From a virus, in the IMG/VR virus record IMGVR_UViG_3300027987_000122, positions 1 through 36,493 of that record: a DNA stretch of 36,493 nucleotides. One strand, 5' to 3'. Within the stretch, counting starts at the first letter, position 1, and the number at the start of each line of letters is the position of its first letter. Below, piece after piece: positions 27,361 through 34,170 of this stretch. Below the pieces are notes generated by a model. That model was not told where the DNA came from, made no database searches, and was given only the letters and a program-made list of their open reading frames with translations. A program made the translations under genes and the position numbers.

Positions 27361-29114
27361 TGCCGTTCCGATTCACCGACATCGCTGCCTCGACTCCGCC
27401 AGAGCGCAAGCCGCTGGTTCCGATCGACTTCTCCGGTCTGCGAGCACTCGCCGAGCGGCGCGCGGCGGCAGAGCGTCAGCAGCAAGACCTCGCGTTCAGT
27501 CGCGAGCAAGAGCAGCAGAAGCGCGAGCAGTTCGACGCGCTGCGTCAGCAGACCGAGCGATTCCACGAGGACCAGTACGCCAACTACGAGGCGGATCGTC
27601 AGCTCGAGCGAGAGCAGGACGAGGCGAAGGCCGCCGCGGCGCGCCAGAAGAAGCTGCTGGACTCGATGAAGGCAGCTCAGGAGCTCGGGTGGAACCGCGA
27701 TTATGACGGCATCGAGGACACAGTCGGAGAGCAGATCCGTCAAGCCGGCGGAAAGCTACAGTGGGTAGACCCGAACGGGAACATCCACGGAGTCGCGCAG
27801 AAGGTCACGCCCGACGCGCCGGTTCCAGACAAGCCAGCTCCGAAGCTGACCCCTGCTCTGCCTGGAGACATGCCTGCTCCGGTTCCAGACAAGCCTGTCG
27901 AGACGATGACGGACCAGGAAGTCGGGGCGTCGCTCGACCAGGTTGGCGCGAACGCTGACAAGGGCGTGCTTCCTGGTGACATACCGGTTCCAGAGAAGCC
28001 GGCGAAACCCGAGCAGCCGAAGATGACTCCGACTCAGGAGCTCGTCCAAGACGTGAAGGCGGCTCAGAAGGAGCTTGGTCCCGGAAGCTCCGTCACCATC
28101 TCGAAGCAGGTGAAGCCGGATGAGAAGGGCCCCGCTGCGCCGCTTGCGGTCAGCGGACAGGAAGACCCGCGCGACTCGATGGTGCTGGAGGCGGTGATGC
28201 CTGACGGTCGAGTCATCGAGCTCTACTCACCGAAGGCCCGTCGCGAGCAACACACGCGCGCCTTCGCCGACTTCGCCGCGAACGCCGAGAAGGGCATTGC
28301 GAAGCCTGGAGACAAGAGCGACTGGCAAACCGCTGCGAAGATCGTGATGGGAAGCGGCAAGCCGTACCAGGCGATGGTGCAGGACCAATACGCGCTGTTC
28401 AACCAGATGCAGAAGTACCGCTACGGGCTCGAGGGGGCTCGCATGCAGGCTTCTGCTCGGGCGGCTACTGCCACATCGCAGCAGGGGCGATACCAAGAAT
28501 CTGCGTGGGACAAGGGAAAGCAGCAGTTCGGAACTCGCGTTCCGAAGGTGAAGACACTGATCGAGAACTACGAGTCCTCGGTGCAGCTCGTCGATCTGCT
28601 GAAGGATCCGAACCTGACGCGCCAAGGCTTGGCACAGGCAACGGGTCTTGCGCTGCAGGCCGCTGGGCACGGCAAGACGATGTCCGAGGGGGAGCAGGTT
28701 CGGATCCTCGGAAAGGACTCGCTGTACCTGGCTGGCCAGGACTTCCTGCAGCGTAACCTGGAGCCAGATTCACCGGTTCCAGATGGGATCCGAATCCCAA
28801 TGCTGCGACTCGCACTGGAGCGAAAGAAGCTGCGTTCCATCGACATCAAGCGAGAATACGACGGGACGGTGAAGGCCTACTTCGACGCGCGGCAATCCCG
28901 AGAGCGCGGCGACGAGTGGTCGAAGGGTTTCCGCAACGGTGCGATGGAGCAGTTCTCGCAGGTTTACGACGACAAAGGGAACCCGCTCTACAACGACAAC
29001 GACTTTGAACAAGCGCCGACTCAGCGTCAGCAGGCAGGTACGGTGAAGGCAGCGAAGGACCCATCACTGGACGATCCGGCGTTCCTCGAGTTGCTGGGTG
29101 GTGAGGGCAACTGA
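27360..29114 (+). CDS. Ejection (internal virion) protein candidate, 584 aa
   Basis: ATG shares the A of the preceding TAA (TAATG). Residues about 25-105 form a long Gln/Glu/Arg coiled coil (LRALAERRAAAERQQQDLAF, SREQEQQKREQFDALRQQTE). Residues about 150-215 are a Pro-rich linker with three PVP(D/E)KP repeats. The C-terminal 250 residues are helical and charged. Middle gene of the three-gene set of probable ejected proteins. No known catalytic domain. Confidence 0.6.
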   Translation: MPFRFTDIAASTPPERKPLVPIDFSGLRALAERRAAAERQQQDLAFSREQEQQKREQFDALRQQTERFHEDQYANYEADRQLEREQDEAKAAAARQKKLLDSMKAAQELGWNRDYDGIEDTVGEQIRQAGGKLQWVDPNGNIHGVAQKVTPDAPVPDKPAPKLTPALPGDMPAPVPDKPVETMTDQEVGASLDQVGANADKGVLPGDIPVPEKPAKPEQPKMTPTQELVQDVKAAQKELGPGSSVTISKQVKPDEKGPAAPLAVSGQEDPRDSMVLEAVMPDGRVIELYSPKARREQHTRAFADFAANAEKGIAKPGDKSDWQTAAKIVMGSGKPYQAMVQDQYALFNQMQKYRYGLEGARMQASARAATATSQQGRYQESAWDKGKQQFGTRVPKVKTLIENYESSVQLVDLLKDPNLTRQGLAQATGLALQAAGHGKTMSEGEQVRILGKDSLYLAGQDFLQRNLEPDSPVPDGIRIPMLRLALERKKLRSIDIKREYDGTVKAYFDARQSRERGDEWSKGFRNGAMEQFSQVYDDKGNPLYNDNDFEQAPTQRQQAGTVKAAKDPSLDDPAFLELLGGEGN

Positions 29115-31915
29115 TGCCTGCCCAAGACGTGCAGCGCTGGAGGGATGCGGTTGCGTCCGGGAAGCTCCCGAACGGGAATGCGCTCACGCCTGCGCAGAAG
29201 ATCGCGCTTCAGAAGCGCATCGAGGAGTACGAGGCCACGGCGCCTACGAACCCCGAGACTGTCGCTGCGGCGACCGCTCCGCCTTCGGGTGAAGGCCTCC
29301 GCGCATCGGAGCTTCAGCAGCCAACGCAACCTGCACCGTTGCTTCCGGACACCCAGCAACCTGGCTTCCTCGGCTGGACTCCTGGCACGGAATCCACTGC
29401 ACCGGAGCCACAGACTCCGGAAGTCGTCACGCTCAACCCTCGCGAACTGTCCGGACAGGAGCAGACCGTAACCACAGACCAGGCGCGGCTTGCCGAACTG
29501 GGTATGAGCCGACACCCTGAAGAGCTCGCGATCCCACCCGGGAGTGTGCTCGAGCAGACCGTGCCAGGCGCGAACGACGAGTTCGAGTGGAACCAGGCGA
29601 CGCAGAAGCACGAACCGGTGAAGAAGGACGAGTTCCGCGACGAGTCGCTGCGGAACCTGTCGAAGGACACCCGGCTCGACACTCCGATCTACAACCCGCC
29701 GTCGAGCGCGGCAGGGTACATGACAACGGTGTGGCACGTGGAGCCAACCCCCGAGTACGTGATGGAAGCGTTCAAGCACTCTCCCGAGTTGCGCGAGCGC
29801 GCCAACGCCACGAGTATCACCGAGCAGACCAATCTGAAGGAGAACGACCAGGCATACAAGGTCGCTGCAGACCTCATCTGGCAGGACGCTCTGCGCCGCG
29901 CCAAGGAGCAAGGTCGAGGCATCATCCGCGGCTCGCAGGCTGGTGACGGCGTCGCATCCCGGCTTGGCGCTGCGATCATGAACGACTTCGTTGTCCCTGC
30001 GCACCAGTTCGCCGCGAACATGGTCGACTCCGCCACGCTGGGCTGGGGTCTGCGTGGCTCGGGGAAGCTCGCCGAACTGATGGGCGCTCCGGAAGGATTC
30101 TCCGAGGAGATGCAGGACACCGCGGACATGGCACCACGCGGCACCAGGCTGCTCGGAGGAATTGCAGGCGCGATGATGCCAGGGTCTGGCCCAAGCCGAC
30201 TGTTCAACGCCGCGAGCGCCAAGATGGGAACACAGTCACTGGCGCAGATCCCAGGTGGTCCTGGCCTCATCGGTGGCCTGATGAAGGCTGGCGCAGCCGG
30301 AGGACTCACTGGCGGCGTGGAGGCTACCTCTCAGGAGATGGCGGAGCAGTTTCTCGGATCGCGCGAGAAGGCCATGTCCGAATCGCTGCGGAACGTCATC
30401 AACTCGACGCTGGTTGGGTTTGGGCTGGGATTCGGAGGGGAACTGCTCGGGCGTGGTGCTGCGGCTCACGTGCAGAGCAAGCGCGCCGCAGACCCTTCGC
30501 TTCGGAAGTTCGAGGACGCCGGCGGAGATTACCGACTCACCGGGGTGAAGTACGCCAAGGACCTGCAGGACTACGTTGACAGCTACGCGGCAAAGACGCG
30601 CGGCGACGTCGGCGCTGCAGAGCCGCTACCTGGTTACGTGGACCGCGTCTTCGAACCAATGGCCCGCCAGGCAAAGGCCGGCCGAGAAGGCGTCGTTCAG
30701 AAGGCACACGACAGGATCGGCGCATTCCATGCATCCAAGGAAGGGCAGGTGAAGCGTGACACACAGAAGATCTGGGAATGGCTCCGCGCGCGCATCGCCG
30801 AAGCCAGGGGTGGCAGCATCCACGGTCAGCCGATGGGCGGCCAGAAGCCCGGGTATCTCGAGGAGGAGTTCCGGAACTTCTCGATGGGCAAGCGGATCAC
30901 CAACCCCGGTCAGGTAGGCCCGAAGTACGAGGTAATGAAGCTCGACGAGGCACGCAAGCTCATGGGCAACGAGTGGCTCGACGGCATCAAGCCAACGCGC
31001 ACCAAGACGATCAAGGGCGAGAAGCACGTCGTCGATTGGGACCCGGACGAGTTCATCGCGATCCGTGCCAGGCCACACGACGCTCGCGCCATCGACAATG
31101 CGGCGAAGGCGTTCCACTCGCGTATCGCAGACTCGAAGCTGGCTGGAGTTTCTGACCAGGAAAAGGCTTGGGCTGAGCTTGATGCAATCGTGCGTCAACA
31201 GCGCGACAAGTCCAAGGCTTGGAAGGAAGCTCATCGGAAGTCGCAGGTCGAGTTCCGCGAGATGAATGACACCCTGTACGATTCCGGATTCACCAGGTTC
31301 CGAGGCGATCTGGACAAGTACCTCGAAGAAGGAATGCCGGGACACTCTGTGGTCGATCCGAAGGACATGGCTCGGGCGCGCCAGACTCTGAGCAGCTACG
31401 GCGACCCAGAAAGCACGGAAGCAGCAAACCGCGCCTTGGAGTACCTAGCCAGCAAGGCTGGACGCGCCCGGGAACTGCTGAACATCGCACAGCTCCGAGA
31501 GGGGCAGAAGCTCAAGGCAAAGGCAGCAGGGGCGAAGCCGCACGTCGGAGCCACCGCACACGGTGGGTTCGTATCGACCGGTGGCGGCATGGCGCGCTGG
31601 GCAGCAGACAGGCTCTACGGGCCAGCGAAGGTGGCAGGCAGCACGCCTCCGGCGCGCTCGATTGACTTCGACGCGCTCAAGAGCATCGACCTGAATAAGC
31701 TGCCAAGGTCGGTGTTTGATTGGTTGAAGTCGCAGCGCGGGCAGCGCGTGAACATCGACGAAGTGGTGCGCAACGCGTTTGGACTGCGGGGTGGCGCACC
31801 TGCTAGGATTGCCGGAGCTGAGGATATGGCGAACCTGCAGACCCTGATTGACGTGGCTTTTATCCTCGAAGGCGTGAAAACCGATGAGCCTGCTCGAAAC
31901 GTTTCTGACAAATAG
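29114..31915 (+). CDS. Large ejection protein candidate, 933 aa
   Basis: TGATG overlap with the previous gene. Residues 1-120 are Pro/Thr/Glu-rich and flexible. Residues about 345-400 and 430-450 hold Gly/Ala-rich hydrophobic stretches (LLGGIAGAMMPGSGPS, GGLMKAGAAGGLTGGV, STLVGFGLGFGGELLGRGAA) that could insert in a membrane. The rest is long charged helices. It is the largest and last of the three-protein set, as T7 gp16 and P22 gp16 are in theirs. No transglycosylase motif was recognised. Confidence 0.6.
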   Translation: MPAQDVQRWRDAVASGKLPNGNALTPAQKIALQKRIEEYEATAPTNPETVAAATAPPSGEGLRASELQQPTQPAPLLPDTQQPGFLGWTPGTESTAPEPQTPEVVTLNPRELSGQEQTVTTDQARLAELGMSRHPEELAIPPGSVLEQTVPGANDEFEWNQATQKHEPVKKDEFRDESLRNLSKDTRLDTPIYNPPSSAAGYMTTVWHVEPTPEYVMEAFKHSPELRERANATSITEQTNLKENDQAYKVAADLIWQDALRRAKEQGRGIIRGSQAGDGVASRLGAAIMNDFVVPAHQFAANMVDSATLGWGLRGSGKLAELMGAPEGFSEEMQDTADMAPRGTRLLGGIAGAMMPGSGPSRLFNAASAKMGTQSLAQIPGGPGLIGGLMKAGAAGGLTGGVEATSQEMAEQFLGSREKAMSESLRNVINSTLVGFGLGFGGELLGRGAAAHVQSKRAADPSLRKFEDAGGDYRLTGVKYAKDLQDYVDSYAAKTRGDVGAAEPLPGYVDRVFEPMARQAKAGREGVVQKAHDRIGAFHASKEGQVKRDTQKIWEWLRARIAEARGGSIHGQPMGGQKPGYLEEEFRNFSMGKRITNPGQVGPKYEVMKLDEARKLMGNEWLDGIKPTRTKTIKGEKHVVDWDPDEFIAIRARPHDARAIDNAAKAFHSRIADSKLAGVSDQEKAWAELDAIVRQQRDKSKAWKEAHRKSQVEFREMNDTLYDSGFTRFRGDLDKYLEEGMPGHSVVDPKDMARARQTLSSYGDPESTEAANRALEYLASKAGRARELLNIAQLREGQKLKAKAAGAKPHVGATAHGGFVSTGGGMARWAADRLYGPAKVAGSTPPARSIDFDALKSIDLNKLPRSVFDWLKSQRGQRVNIDEVVRNAFGLRGGAPARIAGAEDMANLQTLIDVAFILEGVKTDEPARNVSDK

Positions 31916-32096
31916 CCTCCACGACATCAAGGTCACCAAGATGGAGGTGACGAACCGCAACGGGGCGGACCAACCCACGGAGATCGTCTACTCGAGAATC
32001 GACGAAAGCGGCAACGAGGCCGTCGTGTTCACAGTAACCGTCACCTACGACGTGACAGGCCTACTCGTCGACACCGTCACCAAGGTAGCAGGGTAA
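31884..32096 (+). CDS. Small beta-rich virion protein candidate, 70 aa
   Basis: Overlaps the large ejection protein gene by 32 bp. MSLLETFLTNSLHDIKVTKMEV... followed by EIVYSRIDESGNEAVVFTVTVTYDVTGL is mostly beta strands. Short proteins of this kind often lie among tail genes. Function unknown. Confidence 0.58.
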   Translation: MSLLETFLTNSLHDIKVTKMEVTNRNGADQPTEIVYSRIDESGNEAVVFTVTVTYDVTGLLVDTVTKVAG

Positions 32097-32101
32097 ACCA
32101 C

Positions 32102-32506
32102 ATGGCAAACGCACTATTCACAGCAGCGCTGGCGAGCTTTCTGACCGCCGGCAACTCTTGGGCCAGCGACCACCGCTTCGTTCTCGTGGACGAGGGCACC
32201 GATACGCCGGTACCCGCAACAGACGACTTCCTGGACGACATCGCAGCAGGCGCCCGCGTGGCTGTCTCCGGGGCCCTACAGAACCCGACCAGCACTGGTG
32301 GCGTTGCCGACGCCGACGACATCACCATCAGCGCAGTGACAGGAGCAACTGTGGAGTCTCTGGTCTGCTACCAGCACACCGGCACAGACTCGACGAGCGA
32401 ACTGGTGCTCTACATCGACACCGCGACGGGTCTGACGTACACGCCGAACGGCTCGGACGTGAACCTCATCTTCGACTCGGGCGCGAACAAGATCTTCAAG
32501 CTGTGA
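32102..32506 (+). CDS. Virion structural protein candidate, 134 aa
   Basis: MANALFTAALASFLTAGNSW looks hydrophobic at the N-terminus but is more likely part of a fold common in phage tail-region proteins: VLVDEGTDTPVPATDDFLDD, AAGARVAVSGALQNPTSTGG, VADADDITISAVTGATVESL. That pattern (small protein containing ...FLDDI...R...L...) recurs in phage tail modules and is probably a virion protein. Coupled by GTGA to the next gene. Confidence 0.62.
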   Translation: MANALFTAALASFLTAGNSWASDHRFVLVDEGTDTPVPATDDFLDDIAAGARVAVSGALQNPTSTGGVADADDITISAVTGATVESLVCYQHTGTDSTSELVLYIDTATGLTYTPNGSDVNLIFDSGANKIFKL

Positions 32507-33093
32507 AACTCAACATCCACGGAACCGTCGAGGACGAGCGTAGCGGCAACCCGCGATTCGTCCTCAGTCTCAACGGGCGCCGCCTGTTCGCTGCCAAGGC
32601 GGACAGGCTCAGGGCCCTGTCACAGGCAATCCAGGAGGCACTGCGGACCGGCGTCGAGCACGGCGTAGGCAAGCACCCTAACAACATCAGTGTGCGCATC
32701 GAGGGCCCGATGGCGCTGTGGATTCAGGGCGGGCAGCTCATGTTCGAAGTCGCCAAAGAGTACATGCAGGAGCTGCAGTCGGCGCTACACAACCAGGCGG
32801 GTAGGCTCGAGGAGATTGTAGAGCGCGAGCGCATCGTCTCCGAAGGGGCGCTGCTGGCGCGCACTGGTTCCCCCATCGGGATCACCGACAACCCGATACT
32901 GCAGTCCGACATCTCGAACTACGCCCGCGACGACCGCACACTGCGAAGGGCGCTCCCGGGTGTCCAAAGCGCATTCGTTGCTGGTGTTCCTCGCATCGTT
33001 GGCGGGACTCTGACACGCGTGCAGCGCGCGCTTCGGCTGCGCCCAGAAGAACGACACGCATTACTCGCACGGATTGGAGGCTCCAATGGATGA
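32503..33093 (+). CDS. Hypothetical virion-region protein, 196 aa
   Basis: GTG 32503 overlaps the previous stop as GTGA; the longer upstream frame is antisense-like low-quality sequence. N-terminal beta region (LNIHGTVEDERSGNPRFVLS, LNGRRLFAAKADRLRAL), then helical segments (LIGGQ-type region around MALWIQGGQLMFEVAKEYMQ, LQSALHNQAGRLEEIVERERI). Not recognised. Confidence 0.6.
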   Translation: MKLNIHGTVEDERSGNPRFVLSLNGRRLFAAKADRLRALSQAIQEALRTGVEHGVGKHPNNISVRIEGPMALWIQGGQLMFEVAKEYMQELQSALHNQAGRLEEIVERERIVSEGALLARTGSPIGITDNPILQSDISNYARDDRTLRRALPGVQSAFVAGVPRIVGGTLTRVQRALRLRPEERHALLARIGGSNG

Positions 33094-33505
33094 GCAGGAC
33101 TTCGCAAAGGCCGCAAAGGCAGCACTCGACAAGCATCTCCCGGCGGTGCAGGCCGCAAAGGCGCTGCTGAAGAAGGGCGACAAGACAGCAACCAAGGCCC
33201 TGCGAGAGGCACGGCAGGCGGCGCAGAAGGCCAAGTCCGAGGCGCTAAAGGGGCGCCCCGCCCTGCGCAAGAGTAAGGCGTTCACGAAGCTCGAGCAGGC
33301 GGCCGCGCTCCACGAGGGGCTTTCGTTGGAACAGTTGACGGCTGAGGTCGCCAAGTGGACCGCGGAGCTTCGCGGTGCCAAGAAAAATCTCGATGCCGCA
33401 CGACATGCGCTGTCGAAAGCCCACAGCAAAGCCAAGGTGGAGCGTCTCCTCGCGGGTGCCTCAGAGTCCGAGAAAGAGCAACTGCGGCAAGTTCTCGGGG
33501 AGTGA
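33086..33505 (+). CDS. Lys/Ala-rich helical protein, 139 aa
   Basis: ATG 33086 has GGAGG seven bases upstream, so it is preferred over TTG 33074. The protein is almost all Ala, Lys, Glu, Leu and Arg (AAKAALDKHLPAVQAAKALL, KKGDKTATKALREARQAAQK) and is predicted to be one long coiled coil. Could be a tail-associated rod or a histone-like DNA binder by charge. Not recognised. Confidence 0.6.
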   Translation: MDEQDFAKAAKAALDKHLPAVQAAKALLKKGDKTATKALREARQAAQKAKSEALKGRPALRKSKAFTKLEQAAALHEGLSLEQLTAEVAKWTAELRGAKKNLDAARHALSKAHSKAKVERLLAGASESEKEQLRQVLGE

Positions 33506-33561
33506 TGGCCGAGGTCCTCCGCTCAACCGTGCTGATGGACGTTAAATGGCAATACTTTTGA
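33505..33561 (+). CDS. Tiny ORF, 18 aa, coupled by TGATG
   Basis: ATG 33505 shares its A with the preceding stop (TGATG), encoding MAEVLRSTVLMDVKWQYF and stopping within the next gene's start region. It may be a translated coupling peptide or just a chance frame; no function is claimed. Confidence 0.25.
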   Translation: MAEVLRSTVLMDVKWQYF

Positions 33562-33875
33562 TTGCTGCTGAAGGTCCGCGACGCGGTTGCGTGCGCTCAG
33601 TCAAGCCCGACAACTACATCTTGCTCCGCCGTGAGCGCTTGCCTTGGCTGCTAGTGCTGCGCGTTGACGATGCTGCGTTGGCCGGATGGGATCCGCTAGA
33701 GCGCCCTGCCCCGCAGTATCCAGAGGGACGCTTCCCGGACACGCCTGCTACGATGCGGGCGCTCACCAACGTGGCGCATCAATCTGGAGCTACTGACCGC
33801 CAATCGTCGGCAGGTGGCAGCATCAACCGGAGTGATCGAATGCCGCAGCGGAATTGGCGGCGCGAACTGGAATGA
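33546..33875 (+). CDS. Hypothetical protein at start of tail-fibre module, 109 aa
   Basis: Begins MAILLIAAEGPRRGCVRSVK; residues 1-75 read as normal protein (WDPLERPAPQYPEGRFPDTP), while the last 30 residues (VAHQSGATDRQSSAGGSINR) look like out-of-frame sequence. The next frame (33814-34170) reads as normal protein from about 33772. The two may therefore be one protein split by a frameshift, or two overlapping genes. GC content and codon choice shift downward here relative to the operon before it. Confidence 0.45.
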   Translation: MAILLIAAEGPRRGCVRSVKPDNYILLRRERLPWLLVLRVDDAALAGWDPLERPAPQYPEGRFPDTPATMRALTNVAHQSGATDRQSSAGGSINRSDRMPQRNWRRELE

Positions 33876-34170
33876 CGTTCGGCGTGCATTTGAGCACCGT
33901 GTTAATCCTGGGCAAGCACCTCCAGCGTACGGAACACCCGGTCGCAGTCAGGGGGCGCTAGAAGCAGCGCGCGCAGGAGTCACCTGGTCCGATCGCATTG
34001 CCGCGCGCAGTGTCGAACTGGAAGCGTTGCGCGCGCAGGAGGACGCCAATGCTGCTACACGCGCTGAGGCGAACCGGCTGCGGCTGCTCGCTGCGCGCGT
34101 GGACAACGGCTCGGCAGGGCAGCGATTGCTATTGCGTCAGGCGTCGCAGCTGTTGGAGTCGCTCCAGTGA
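33814..34170 (+). CDS. Hypothetical helical protein, 118 aa (possible frameshift partner)
   Basis: GTG 33814 gives MAASTGVIECRSGIGGANWND..., with a C-terminal Ala/Arg/Leu helix (LEALRAQEDANAATRAEANR, LRLLAARVDNG) and ends LLLRQASQLLESLQ. In-frame coding-like sequence extends upstream (INLELLTANRRQV), suggesting that the true N-terminus lies in the 33546 frame via a shift near 33770. The stop overlaps the GTG of the tail-fibre gene (GTGA), implying coupling. Confidence 0.45.
   Translation: MAASTGVIECRSGIGGANWNDVRRAFEHRVNPGQAPPAYGTPGRSQGALEAARAGVTWSDRIAARSVELEALRAQEDANAATRAEANRLRLLAARVDNGSAGQRLLLRQASQLLESLQ

Noticed and set aside
29027-30004. 325-aa minus-strand open frame opposite the large ejection protein
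   Set aside because: Shadow frame; Arg/Leu-rich translation without motifs.
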